Notes: generated by a model from the letters alone, not told the origin. DNA of 64,000 bases from Anomaloglossus baeobatrachus (GCF_048569485.1 NC_134364.1:124880882-124944881), one strand, 5' to 3'; counted from the stretch's first letter, positions 11,055-21,862 are shown. Program-made: numbers and translations.

Positions 11055-12340
11055 TATGTTATGGCTGTCCGCCAGAGGGGTCCTCCCTCTCGGGTGAGGG
11101 TCAGGGTGCCTCCTGTCTCTCCGCTCCCCGAGACCCATTCTGTAGGTGCAGGGTGCAGGTCTTCCTCAGTGCTATTCAGAGTGGCTGGTCCAATCCTTCG
11201 CTATGTTGCTGGTGGCTATTCAGCTGCTGGAGACTAAGTGTGGAAAACAGTCTTCTGCGCATGTGCGCACTGAGTCTTCTCTGTCAGAGTCAAAGTGTGG
11301 AAATTGTTTCACTGCGCATGCGCAAGACGTGGCATCCTCTGATTGGCCGTTGGATGTCAGGTGCTCTGATGATGTGGCATCTTGGAAGAGTCCTACGCTG
11401 ATTGGGGGTGAGCTGTGACTGGGTGGTGCTTAGGTTATATTAGGATGATGCCATCGCCGGACACTGCTCAGTCTTTAATTGCCTTTGTGTCGAGAGCTTG
11501 TTAGGCAGGTCAGTTGAATTTGGCCTTTAATAGCCTTGCGGCAATAGAATTTGTTAGGCAGGTCTCACCACCTCTTATTTACCCGATACTGAGTAATATT
11601 AAGTGGGTAACTGCACTGGTTAAGCATGGTGGGTTTCTGTTGTTCCCCACATATATACCGGCAGCAATAGGGGTGGGTTTACCATGGCTTTATATTAGGC
11701 GGCCTTTCCTGTACTGTGTAGCAGCCTTGGTTAAGCGTACGGCTGCTCTGGGCTCTTAGCAGCTATATTCCATCCATAGCACGGTGGAACCTGGGTTGAG
11801 CTTGGGATTGCATGAACCATCTATCTCCTAAGCCGCCAAACCTGTAACACCATGTACTGTTAAACGCCAGTACAGGGCTCTGTACTTACACAGGGGTTCC
11901 TTTGTTAACTAACTGCTGGCTGGTGGTGCGAGACTGGCAGGCGTAGTCAGGGAGCTACTGACACTCCAGATTTAATTGGAGTCTTGGAATTCACTTGCCT
12001 ATGTATGTTACGGGGGTGCTGTCTGATCTAATATAGATGGTAAATATTCAGACAGCCAGGGTCCACCGTGCGGTGATATTAGGCCGCTGCCAGCAATAAA
12101 CAGAACTAAAGTAGTCTCCGTAAGTTCACAGAGACGTAGATTAGAAGATATGTTAAATAAGGTAGAATGCTATCAAACTTATAGCGACTACCGGACACGT
12201 GGGTATAAAAAGAAGTGAACCTCTTGTTACGTCACAGAGGTCATCTATGTACAATAGGAGATGGACTCCGTTAGCACCCACGGAAGTCCTAACAACACTG
12301 CCTCTGCTGCCTGTGTAAAGTGTGAAGTAAAGAATACTGT

Positions 12341-13501
12341 TGTGGCACCCTGGACAAGCTAGCACGTCACAGGTACTACACCAACACACCCCACACCCCG
12401 GTTAGGCACACCGAAGCCAGACACAAAATCCTTGTTGCCTTCGTCCAGGGGCTGATGTCCACACCAGGGGGTGGGCCAGGCGGTTGGTCCCGCCCACCGA
12501 GGAGTTCACAGTCCTGGAGGCGGGAAAAGCAGTTCAGATCAGTTTTTAGTTTTGAAGTGGAGAGGAGCAGTCTGACAGCGTCCGGGTGTGTGGCCCGGAC
12601 GGAACAGCAAGGTTGGCAGACGGTGGTGACCGTCTGCAGGAGAGGCCGATTAGAGTGAGCCATAAGGACCGTGGACGGGTGGTGGCCCAGCGGTACCGGA
12701 CCGGTGAACAAAGAGAAGCCAGCACCATCCGGCAGGGCTTACGGACCCCAACCAGGCTAGGAGTCGCCGTAAAACTGGTCAAATCCATTAGCGAAGGGAA
12801 CCTCCGGGGTTTCCCAGCAGTCAAAACCCGATTGAAGGCGACAGCTCAAACCGTAAAGGGAAACACAGTCACCGCCAAGGCTACAGTTCCCAGGGCCAGA
12901 GCCTGCAGGCAAAAGGGGCTCCTTCAGCACCCATCCAAGCTGGGGAGCGGGTTACCGGTGGGAACCCATTGGAACCGTACACACTACACAGGTGCAGGGA
13001 AAGGCAGTCACCATCAACCTGCCGGGAGGAGAAACACCGTAGCCGTCTGTGGGACCCGTCCATTCAGCCGTTTGTTTTACCGGAGACTTTGCATTCGTCA
13101 TTGGCTGAGTGAGTACCACCGTGCTGTGCGGCACAGCGCTGCCCCCGCGACCCTGCACCTCACCAGGCCCCGTAGCCCGCCTGCCCTACCTCCATATCCT
13201 TCACCGGGCCCTGGGACAACCAAACCCCCTACCCACGGTTGGAGGAACCAACATCCAAGCTGCTCCCTGTCATCGCTCCCGGGATCCCCGTCCAGAGCAG
13301 CGGTGGTGTCACAATCTCACCACAACCGTGGGTGGCGTCACGAACAATATCCCTAAACCGCACCCAAACCACCCCCTTTCACTCATGGGCGAGGAACGCC
13401 GCTCGAGTCCCCGGGATCCGGCCCACCGCTCGAGCCACCACCGAGCAGCAGCCGGACCCGAGCAGTGGGTGAGCGCAGCGCCCCCTCCTCTGCCCGCGAC
13501 A
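12341..13501 (+). repeat. 5' LTR of family A copy 1
   Basis: 1161 bp starting TGTGGCACCC and ending CGCGACA. Nearly identical to 15072-16234 in the same orientation, and related to 38028-39214 and 40802-41988 in reverse. The sequence GGCTGAGTGAGTAC near 13103 resembles a splice donor context. Confidence 0.9.
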
Positions 13502-13504
13502 ACT

Positions 13505-13522
13505 TGGCGTCACGAACAGGAT
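13505..13522 (+). other. Primer-binding-site-like sequence
   Basis: TGGCGTCACGAACAGGAT lies three bases after the LTR, where a tRNA primer site is expected, and begins TGG to pair with a tRNA CCA end. It resembles Lys-type sites (TGGCGCCCGAACAGG) but with differences, so the tRNA is not assigned. The same sequence sits at the mirrored place in copy 2. Confidence 0.65.
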
Positions 13523-13788
13523 CTTACCGCTCTGCCGCCTGGTAGAGGTGCGCCTTGTGACCACCGGAGGTGTCCGGCCGAAAATTTTGAGAAGCCGCCA
13601 TTTTGGGCACGAAAAGGCCCCGCTCGAGCGTCTTCCCGAGTAGTGGAGGCGCGAAAGCTGAAACCCTGCCCCTGTAGAGGAGGAGCCGGAAAAAGACTAA
13701 GGGGGATGGATGGCGTCTGGCCGTATGTAACTCGCGGCTATACAAGCAGGGACGCCGGGACCCTGCGATCCGCTGATCCCTGCAAAGT

Positions 13789-14412
13789 ATGTCTGCTCCA
13801 CCCAGCTACGCGGAGGCTACAGAGCCGGTGCCCAAAACAGCGGCGTGGCTGAGGGCCCGAACGGCAGGGATCTGCCGACGCTACCGAAGTCAGATATGTA
13901 TGCTGATGGAGCAGTGGACCGCGGAGGTGGAGGAGGTAGCTGCGGTCGCTCGGGTGTATGGAATGGAGGCCATGATGGAGGAGCTGGTGAGTGACCCATG
14001 CCCCTGTGTCCCCGAGAGACCGGCCGTTGCGGCTGAGGGACCCGGTCTACCCCTGGCCCCCATGCCGCCTCCGTCTTCCCTGCCCGTGCACCGCGCTACT
14101 GCTGGTCCATCTGATGTACGCCCCTTCGTCACGGTAGCCGAAAGAGTGGTGAACCCGGAGACTGCAGCAGCTGGCGGCAACCCGCCTGGCGCAGGTACAG
14201 ATGATAGTGACTCCGGACCTGATACCGAGCCCGTTTCGGAGGAGGACGAGGGAGTCGTCGCCCTGCATGGCATGGAGGCCACTTACATCCCCCGGAGCGG
14301 AAATAACGGGTATCGGGTGGCCCTTCTTCGCCGCGCCTGCTATGCGCTGGAGGGGCTGGTGCCCGTGTTCTTCCACCCAGAGCCGGGTGAGGAGGACGAA
14401 AGTGCACCGTGA
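13789..14412 (+). CDS. Short internal frame of LTR fossil (function unknown)
   Basis: An open frame of about 207 codons begins MSAPPSYAEATEPVPKTAAW shortly after the leader, in the position of gag. The start and about the first 80 residues are recognisable in copy 2 on the other strand. It is acidic and proline-rich towards the end. No zinc knuckle, capsid fold signature or protease motif is seen, so a gag-derived product is only an inference from position. It is part of a non-autonomous fossil element. Confidence 0.45.
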   Translation: MSAPPSYAEATEPVPKTAAWLRARTAGICRRYRSQICMLMEQWTAEVEEVAAVARVYGMEAMMEELVSDPCPCVPERPAVAAEGPGLPLAPMPPPSSLPVHRATAGPSDVRPFVTVAERVVNPETAAAGGNPPGAGTDDSDSGPDTEPVSEEDEGVVALHGMEATYIPRSGNNGYRVALLRRACYALEGLVPVFFHPEPGEEDESAP

Positions 14413-15060
14413 GGTCAGCGGAGCTCCGCTGCAAGTTGTCCCCGTTGGGACCACTAGTACCGCAGAAAGTTTTGAATGATAAGTAATCAACCGAAGATGT
14501 GACCTGATTTACAACCGTGAGTGAACCGGTCGTTGCCGGCAACTGTTGTCCCCGTGGGGACTGTTCATAACACTTGCGTAAGGGACTCCTTACGGACAAG
14601 CCCGAGAACTTGCAGGGCAACCACGAACTTGTGGTATGTAAATAAAAATGTTTTTAAGGCTTGAAACCGTTACCGCCTCCGGAGAGGCTGATTTGGAGGA
14701 TGGGCCTGGAGGAAAGGGATGGCCCAGGCCCGCCACTACCATAACCGGTGGCGATCCTCCGGGGGTTCAGGGGTTCCCCATGGACGTAGGTCCCCTGAAA
14801 GGGACAGAACCCACTCGGGCAACTTGGTGCTGGACTGGGGTCAAGGGGTGCTGCCCAGTTGCTTAGGGGCAGCATCAGGGCCAGGTTGCTTGGGTGGGAG
14901 AAGAGCGGAAGTCGTATCGTTTAGTAACGTTTAAGAAATGTGCCTTCCGATGTGGGAAGATTGAAAAATGCTTGTTCTACATGTTTTACCGTTCTTATTC
15001 TCTTTGCAGTTAAAATAAAACCGGTGATGGACGGGCAGCCCGCGGACGGTCTGCATTTTA
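14413..15060 (+). other. Internal non-coding part of LTR element
   Basis: The stretch between the short frame and the polypurine tract contains only small overlapping frames. It corresponds to 39236-39890 of copy 2. No pol-like motif is seen. Confidence 0.6.
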
Positions 15061-15071
15061 CTAAGGGGGAA
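15061..15071 (+). other. Polypurine tract
   Basis: CTAAGGGGGAA sits directly before the 3' LTR, the expected site for plus-strand priming. The mirror copy TTCCCCCTTAG is at 39215-39225. Confidence 0.75.
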
Positions 15072-16234
15072 TGTGGCGCCCTGAACAAGCCAGGACGTCA
15101 CAGGTACTACACCAACACACCCCACACCCCGGTTAGGCACACCGAAGGCAGACGCAAAATCCTTGTTGCCTTCCTCCAGGGGCTGATGTCTACACCAGGG
15201 GGTGGGCCAGGCGGTTGGTCCCACCCACCGAGGAGTTCACAGTCCTGGAGGCGGGAAAAGCAGTTCAGATCAGTTTTTAGTTTTGAAGTGGAGAGGAGCA
15301 GTCTGACAGCGTCCGGGTGTGTGGCCCGGACGGAACAGCAAGGTTGGCAGACGGTGGTGACCGTCTGCAGGAGAGGCCGATTAGAGTGAGCCGTAAGGAC
15401 CGTGGACGGGCGGTGGCCCGGCGGTACCGGACCGGTGAACAAAGAGAAGCCAGCACCATCCGGCAGGGCTTACGGACCCTGACCAGGCTAGGAGTCGCCG
15501 TAAAACTGGTCAAATCTGTTAGCGAAGGGAACCTCCGGGGTTTCCCAGCAGTCAAGACCCGATTGAAGGCGACAGCTCAAACCGTAAAGGGAAACACAGT
15601 AACCGCCAAGGCTACAGTTCCCAGGGCCAGAGCCTGCGGGCAAAAGGGGCTCCTTCAGCACCCATCCAAGCTGTGGAGCAGGTTACCGGTGGGAACCCAT
15701 TGGAACCGTACACACTACACAGGTGCAGGGAAAGACAGTCACCATCAACCTGCCGGGAGGAGAAACACCGCAGCCGTCTGTGGGACCCGTTTATCCAGCC
15801 GTTTGTTTTACCGGAGACTTTGCATTCGTCATTGGCTGAGTGAGTACCACCGTGCCGTGCGGCACAGCGCTGCCCCCGCGACCCTGCACCTCACCAGGCC
15901 CCATAGCCCGCGTGCCCTACCTCCATATCCTTCACCGGGCCCCGGGACAACCAAACCCCCTACCCACGGAGGGAGGAACCAACATCCAAGCTGCTCCCTG
16001 TCATCGCTCCCGGGATCCCCGTCCAGAGCAGCGGTGGTGTCACAACCTCACCACAACCGTGGGTGGCGTCACGGACAATATCCCTAAACCGCACCCAAAC
16101 CACCCCTTTCACTCACGGGCGAGGAACGCCGCTCAAGTCCCCGGGATCCGGCCCACCTCTCGAGCCACCACCGAGCAGCAGCAGCCGGACCGGAGCAGTG
16201 GGTGAGTGCAGCGCCCCCTCCTCCGCCCGCGACA
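15072..16234 (+). repeat. 3' LTR of family A copy 1
   Basis: 1163 bp beginning TGTGGCGCCC and ending CGCGACA, followed by CTGT. Counted by eye, the first 190 bases differ from the 5' LTR at about nine places and the next 190 at about three, mostly at CpG. Confidence 0.9.
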
Positions 16235-16399
16235 CTGTGTGTTGTAAAGACACACACAGTACAAAGATGGATAACACCAGCACTAGCCAATGGACGGCTG
16301 CCACGTGGTAGACATGGTCAGAACGGATTAAACCACACTTAGTGCAAAACTCCGTTCCTTTACTTAACGCATGCGCAGTTGCCCTGTTCTTTGGACTTA

Positions 16400-16967
16400 A
16401 GGGTGCTTTACCCGAGAAGATCTATCGTGCGATAGATCGTCGGGGTCACTGTTTTTGTGACGCACATCAGGCATTGCTTGCGACGCCGGCCTGTGTGACA
16501 CCTCCTAGCGACCCATAATCGCTCACAAATCGTCAGTCGTGTACTCGTCGCTAGGTTTCATAAAATAGTTTATGAAACATGGCGCCGAGTGTTCATCGTT
16601 CCCGTGCCAGCACACGTCACTCCGTGTGACACCACGGGAATGATGAACATCGCTTACCTGCGTCCCGAGGCTCCCGCCGGCTATGTGGAAGGAAGGAGGT
16701 GGGTGGGATGTTTACATCCTGCTCATCTCTGCCCCTCTGCTTCTATTGGGGGGCAGCTGCGTGACGTCGCTGTGACGCCGAACATCCCTCCCACTTCAGG
16801 AAGTGGATGTTCTCAGCTCTCAGTGACGTCGCCCTGGAGGTGAGTGTGACGGGGGGTTAACGAGTTTGTGCGCTACGAGTAATCAATTGCCCGTGGCGCA
16901 CAAATGACGGGGGCGGGTACGATCGATCGTGAAATCGCACGATCGGTCGTACCATGTAAAGCAGGCT
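16400..16967. mobile_element. MITE with TTA target duplication (PIF/Harbinger-like)
   Basis: Ends AGGGTGCTTTAC (left) and GTAAAGCAGGCT (right) are inverted repeats flanked by TTA at 16397-16399 and 16968-16970. Subterminal palindromes such as ATCGTGCGATAGATCG near the ends are typical of this group here. 568 bp, no coding capacity. Confidence 0.75.
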
Positions 16968-17176
16968 TTAGTCCCAAAACCACACAGAATTCAGCCCAAA
17001 GACTGAGAAGCAGACCGACGAGTGGCACACCGCAACCGGGAAGCAGATGGGGAGGAATCCGGCCAAGGCAAGGCAGGATCTCGGCCCGTAACAGTGTATT
17101 TCTTGGTTCTCATTTGCCAAAAACTGAATCCCAGAACCTTTTAACTTAGCGTTAGAATTGCTCTAGCACAACTATA

Positions 17177-18080
17177 CAGTGTGTCCACCCATATCCTGTC
17201 CACCGCCATTAACTTGAGAACGGCGGCAGCTATAGGCATAGAAGTGGTGTCTATGTATAGTAAAGTAGCCATGCGCTAAGCAATAAAACCTCCTATAGCA
17301 CCACCTGGTGGAAAACAACAGAGTTAGCATTTTTATCTCAAAAACGGAACGAGATAGAGAAAAAAAGTGAATTACAAAGTTGTAGGGCATCATCAATTCA
17401 ATATGAATGAACACCTTGCATACAGAAATGCTAGGATTAGAACGTGTAACACTCACAAGGCTGCGGACGTGAAGCGATACCTCATGGAGACCTTCCTACA
17501 AGTCATTGGGTACGGTGTCTGTGTGGAGTGGCCTCCACGCTCACCTGACCTGACCCCATTGGACTTCTTTCTGTGAGGTTACATCAAACAGCAGGTGTAT
17601 GCGACCCCTCCACCAACATTGCAGGACCTACGACGACGTATCACAGATGCTTGAGCAAACGTGTCACCTACCATATTGCACAACGTGCAGCATGATACAG
17701 TATGCTGTGCAGAGGCCAGATGTGCATTGCAGCTGACGGGGGCCACCAAGAGCATCAAAGTTACATGAGCGCCATATGCGTGACCAGCATTCAATGATTG
17801 GGGGGGTCATGGGTTTCATATCATAGCATTTCTGTATACAAGGTGTGGATTCGTATTGAATTGAGGATGCCCTACAACTTTGTAATTCACTTTTTTTCTC
17901 TATCTTGTTCCGTTTTTGAGATAAAATTGCTAACTCTATTGTTTTCCACCAGGTGGCGCTATAGGTGGTTTCATTGCGTAGCACATGGCTACTTTACTAT
18001 ACCTAGACACCACTTCTATGCCTATAGCTGCCGCCGTTCTCAAGTTAATGGCGGTGGACAGGATATGGGTGGAAACACTG
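17177..18080. mobile_element. Mariner-like element with about 250-bp TIRs, internally deleted
   Basis: The 904-bp element lies between TA (17175-17176) and TA (18081-18082). It begins CAGTGTGTCCACCCATATCC and ends with the inverted form finishing GGTGGAAACACTG. The inverted repeats extend about 250 bases, to roughly 17425 and 17815. The remaining centre holds only the last part of a transposase. The ends differ from the other Tc1 families in the window. Confidence 0.85.
17440..17790 (+). pseudogene. Mariner-type transposase relic (C-terminal)
   Basis: The frame reads VEWPPRSPDLTPLDFFL, stop, GYIKQQVYATPPPTLQDLRR. SPDLTPLDFFLWG is the block around the third catalytic residue in mariner-like enzymes that use aspartate there. 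The expected tryptophan codon (TGG) is TGA here, and a second in-frame TGA follows GYIK... by about 25 codons. The first two catalytic regions are absent. It is a dead remnant inside a deleted element. Confidence 0.8.
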
Positions 18081-18082
18081 TA

Positions 18083-19020
18083 TACCAGAAATGGTAAGGA
18101 ATTATAAATCTAAGCTATCTGCATCTTATTTATTTAATCTTAAACAAAATAAAAAACAATTGCAAAATTGGATACCTATTAACCTAATCTTAACCACACG
18201 GTGTACACAGTTTGCTCATGTCTTATTACTGGAGCAGATTTCTTTGCTATGTTGTTTCCTATACAGAAAAAAGTGACTATATCCTAACACAGAATCTGCA
18301 CAGTTCTCCTCCTCTATTATCTGTTTACAAATCTCATTATCTAATATGTATTTTGAGGTTTACTCCATCAAAGCAGACACAAAATACAAAGTATGGTTTG
18401 TTTCCATACTGTATCATTTCTTTCTGAATAATAACCCTGAAAATAGTATCAGATTGTTCGGTTTGGTCTGGCACATGGCTATACAATCAGTAGGGAGCAT
18501 TGTACATGTGTATAATAACATTACTCTGTGTTTTCCCATCAGAACAGATCTTGTTACCTGGACCCGTTCTCACATTTATTAGTTCTGCCCCCGCTGAGCG
18601 GACGATGCCGCCATCTGTTATTTATCTGAGACCACAAACAATTGTGCTACATAAACCCCAGATTGTGCTGTGAAGCAAAGCTGTGGCCTCTGACTCTGAT
18701 CTGTATTATTGAGCTTCGTGTAGGAACTTAAACAGTGATTAGCGGTGCCGCGTCCTGCGAGATTTCCACCACCGGCCTATATAACTGCTAGGACAGGTTT
18801 ACATGAATATTAATGTGCATATGTGTGATATATGCATCTATGTATACAATTAATGTAATGTGTCCCTGAGGGGTCCGAAGTGATGAGTCACTTACATATA
18901 AACATTGCCAGTGCCATTGTTACACATTTAGCATACATCAACAGAATGGCATACAAAGAAATCACAGAACCTCATAGCAAAAGTTATTATTGCGCGCCTC
19001 CCCTCCCAAAAAAATGTGTG
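18083..19020. other. No gene seen
   Basis: AT-rich, unique-looking. Short frames around 18091-18582 have no recognisable motifs or convincing exon borders. Confidence 0.55.
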
Positions 19021-19032
19021 TGTGTGTATATA

Positions 19033-19034
19033 TG

Positions 19035-19065
<31 letters not shown>

Positions 19066-19070
19066 CACAG
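19033..19070. repeat. (TA)n microsatellite
   Basis: An alternating TA run with one TATTA break, following a short GTGTGT run. Confidence 0.9.
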
Positions 19071-19108
19071 TATATTAGCTTTAGTACCCGGCGTTGCCCG
19101 GGATAGTA

Positions 19109-19439
19109 ATTGTCTGTCTGTCTTTCTCCCAGTCTATCTATATCTCTCTGTCTGTTTATCTATCTCTTTGTGTCTGTCTGTCTCTTTGTCTGTCTGTCTC
19201 TGTCTATCTCTTTTCATGTCTGTCTCTCTCCCTGTCTTTCTCTCCCCCTGTCTCTCTGTCTCTTCCCCTGTCTGTCTCTTTCCCTGTTTTTACTTGTCTG
19301 TCTCTTTCCCTGTCTGCCTCTTTGTCTGTCTCTATCTCTTTGTCTGTGTCTGTCTGTCTCTTTGACTGTTTGTATGTCTCTGCCTGTCTCTGTCTGTCTC
19401 TTTCCCTGCCTGTCTTTGTCTCTGTCTCTCTTTTTGACT
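19109..19439 (+). repeat. CTGT/CTCT-rich microsatellite, first block
   Basis: Irregular CTGTCTGTCTCT and TCTTTCCCTGTCTGTCTC words fill this tract. Overlapping open frames rich in Ser, Leu, Cys and Val on the plus strand are products of it. Confidence 0.95.
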
Positions 19440-19858
19440 AAAGGGAGGAAGGGGTAGAAAACAAATCCAGCACTGATGTCCATAAAAAATTATTCTTCTT
19501 TATTTCAAATTCATCATTAAAATTAGAATGGATCAATCCTTCCGAAAGCCCTGATTACGCCTTACGCATTTCAGAGAAAAAACTCCTTAATCATAGGCAT
19601 ACGAGTTTTTTCTCTGAAACGCGTAAGGCCTAATCAGGGCTTTCGGAAGGATTGATCTATTCTAATTTTTATAATGAATTTGAAATAAAGAAGAATAATT
19701 TTTTATGGACATCAGTGCTGGATTTGTTTTCTACCCCTTCCTCCCTTCCATGATTGCTACACCTGTGGAAGCCAACCACAGGCACTGGCCCAAATGGACA
19801 TCTAGATCTACAGATTGGTGAGCTGGAATATTTACTTTCTTGGTGTTTTTCTACTCTG
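19440..19858. mobile_element. Small inverted-dimer insertion with 11-14-bp target duplication
   Basis: It is flanked by TCTTTTTGACT at 19429-19439 and 19859-19869; extending left gives 14 bp with one mismatch. Inside, 19441-19585 and 19603-19747 are inverted copies of about 145 bp separated by 17 bases. The arms contain AAATAAAGAAGAATAATTTT and a GAAACGCGTAAGG stretch like the 3' half of a hammerhead core. The organisation resembles a miniature of the 5324-9216 element. Confidence 0.7.
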
Positions 19859-19985
19859 TCTTTTTGACTGTCTGTAGGTCTCTGCCTGTCTGTGTTTGTA
19901 TCTTTCCCTGTCTGTCTGTCTCTTTCCCTGTCTATCTGTCTGTGTCTCTCCGTGTCTGTCTGTCTCTGTCTGTCTCTTTCCCTGG
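19859..19985 (+). repeat. CTGT-rich microsatellite, second block
   Basis: Continuation of the tract that is interrupted by the insertion at 19440-19858. Confidence 0.9.
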
Positions 19986-20226
19986 CTGCATTGTGACACG
20001 CCAACATTCCATTTAAGAGCGTGACTGCGCATTCCTCTGAAGTTCTGGCTGCACTGTGACTCCCAGCTCCATTGACTTTAATGGAGACAATTTGTTTGGT
20101 GAATAACTGTAAAACACAGGGTTAAAATTTCCCCTCAAAACATAGTCTATAACGTACCCTGAGTCAAGTGGAGTGTCTGTGCAATATATCGTGATTGCAC
20201 ATGCAACGGTGCAAATTCCTTTAGTG

Positions 20227-20282
20227 GACATACATACATACATACATACATATATACATACACACATACATACATACATACA
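20227..20282 (+). repeat. (CATA)n microsatellite
   Basis: ACATACATACATACATACAT repeats with a TATATAC and a CACACATAC interruption. Confidence 0.9.
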
Positions 20283-20306
20283 CTCAGCGTTATATATTAG
20301 ATATAC

Positions 20307-20945
20307 AGTGGGTGAAATAAGTATTGAACACATCACCACTTACTTGGTAAATATATTACATGATTTTCTCACCAGTTGATGGTAACAACCCATCCAATCC
20401 ATACAGACAAATAAATCAATCCAACCATAGATGTCCATAAATTTGTTGATAGGTACTATTGATAAATGACACAGGGAAAATGTATAGAACACACTTACTG
20501 AAATGTATTTAATATTTTATACAAAAGCCTTTTTTTGGTGACGAAGCGTCTAGATGCCTCCAGTATGGAGAAACTAGTGTCATGCATTGCTCAGGTGAGA
20601 TTTTGTTCCATTTTTCTATACAAACACTCTTCAAATCCTGAAGGTTTTTGTGGGCTCCATCTATGAAATCTAAGCTGAGGTGCAAAAAGCAAATGAAAGT
20701 CATATCTACAAATTAAATCTAACAGTAATTAGAAAGTAATTCTGCCACTTAGTGAAAAATAATATCAGTTGGTTAACTGATGACCTATAATTTGGTGTCT
20801 TATTACCAGGGTGCCCAACAAGAAACCTCTCATGATAGGAAAAATCAGTGAGCTATCTCAAGACCTTCACAACTGTTGCAAAAGATACTGATGGCATTTG
20901 TTCCAGAAGAGTTTCTAAACTACTGAAGGTCCCAGGGAGAATATT
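20307..20945. mobile_element. Degraded, rearranged Tc1-like element
   Basis: TACAGTGGGTGAAATAAGTA at the left is a Tc1-type terminal sequence after TA. A minus-strand transposase C-terminus (20512-20700) is followed by plus-strand sequence (about 20810-20945) resembling a transposase N-terminus. The pieces face in opposite senses, so either an internal inversion or two fused fragments is implied. No right terminal repeat was found. Confidence 0.6.
20512..20700 (-). pseudogene. Tc1 transposase C-terminal relic
   Basis: The minus-strand frame reads LSLDFIDGAHKNLQDLKSVC, EKWNKISPEQC and ends SSPKKGFCIKY. The final KGFCTKY-like motif and the KWNxISPEQC block match the C-terminal tail of Tc1 transposases. 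Catalytic blocks are missing. Confidence 0.7.
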
Positions 20946-21860
20946 GTTAAACACAAAAATGTTGCTTTAATCTTGAATTTTTCATTTTCACTAGGGTAAC
21001 AGGAGATAATGGACCATGCAATTTATTGTGTAATTTCTCCTGAATAAACCAAAACCCCATATGTGGTTGCAAACTACTTTTGAGGCACAATACAAAATGA
21101 AGAAGGAACAGAGCGCCATATTTGAGGGTCAGATATAGTTGGAATGGTTTGGGCTGACATGTCTCATTGGCAGAGCCTCTGAGGTGCCAGAACAGCAGGA
21201 ATCCTCCACAAGTGACCCCATTTTACAAACTGCATCCCTCAATGAATTTATCTAGGAGTTCCGTGCGCATATTAACACTACAGAAGTGTCACTAAATTTT
21301 ATACTATTCGGCAGTGAACAAAAAATAATTACATTTTCACTACTAAACTGTTGTATTAACCCCAAATTTCCAATTTTCACAATGACAGTACATAAAAAAA
21401 ATGCAGAACATTTTGGGTCAGTTACCATTTATCCTGCTCTCTATGCTGAGCACTTACATCCGGGTTTCCGTACATCTACAAAATACGTGATTCAGGTCAA
21501 ACCGCAGACATGAGACAGGATAGTTACTCCAGACTCCATTTGGCTTCTGTTCTACAGTGTTCATCTTTTCAAAGGTGAACAAAAGTGGTAATGACCGCCG
21601 TTTTGTGCATACTTACAAATGCGCGTAAAAAGATGAACATCACAGACCACAGGACAGACGGGAGTTCAAAGTCACTCCCTCTGCTTCATTACAGTGAATT
21701 TTCCATTGGGAATTTTTTTCTGAATCACATTTTTGCTGAGATTTACACATAATCCCTGGTGTAAGCGCTCAGCGTAGAGCGCAGAATAAATATGAGCCGA
21801 GCATTACTGTGAACTTTGGGAGACAGAATAAATAAATCAATAGCAGTTCAAGAATTATAT
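20946..21860. other. No gene; dispersed-repeat-like sequence
   Basis: It includes a stretch (about 21000-21300) that looks like a dispersed repeat (GTTGCAAACTACTTTTGAGGCACAA, then GAGCGCCATATTTG), but it cannot be assigned. Frames are short. Confidence 0.4.
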
Positions 21861-21862
21861 TA

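Larger units (their letters stand above)
12341..16234 (+). mobile_element. Non-autonomous LTR retroelement, family A, copy 1
   Basis: The parts are a 5' LTR (12341-13501), a primer-binding-site-like stretch, a short internal region of about 1.57 kb, a polypurine tract and a 3' LTR (15072-16234). CTGT flanks both ends (12337-12340 and 16235-16238) as a 4-bp target duplication. No protease, reverse transcriptase, integrase or envelope is recognisable in the internal region, so it must have depended on a helper. The two LTRs differ by only a few percent by eye, suggesting a moderately young fossil. It belongs to the LTR-retrotransposon/endogenous-retrovirus group; the exact family is unresolved. 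Confidence 0.85.
11057..17093 (+). mobile_element. Possible LTR-type block carrying nested insertions
   Basis: The sequence just right of the Tc1 element begins TGTTATGG and the block near 17093 ends CCGTAACA, near-perfect inverted ends of the TG...CA kind. Removing the family A element (12341-16234) and the MITE (16400-16967) leaves about 1.5 kb of moderately GC-rich sequence with an AATAAA at about 12097. That would suit a solo LTR of a second family, later hit by two elements. No convincing target duplication was found, because the Tc1 abuts the left edge. Treated as a fossil, low certainty. Confidence 0.3.
19025..20306 (+). repeat. Dispersed retroposon-like repeat with expanded microsatellites
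   Basis: It begins near TAGCTTTAGTACCCGGCGTTGCCCGGG and ends with ACATACATACATACACTCAGC then TTATATATTAGAT. This tail style, a microsatellite followed by an AT-rich end, is typical of some non-LTR retroposon 3' ends. Internal blocks are an AT run, two CTGT-rich tracts and a CATA tract. The element is interrupted at 19440-19858 by a palindromic insertion. No coding region is seen. Class is inferred from general resemblance only. Confidence 0.4.

Noticed and set aside
12586-13852. Frames of about 250 codons in the LTRs of family A
   Set aside because: They recur in every LTR copy on either strand and reflect GC-rich LTR sequence rather than a conserved protein.
18880-20032. Serine/leucine/cysteine-rich frames (plus) and DRQ-rich frames (minus)
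   Set aside because: Translations of CTGT/CTCT microsatellite.
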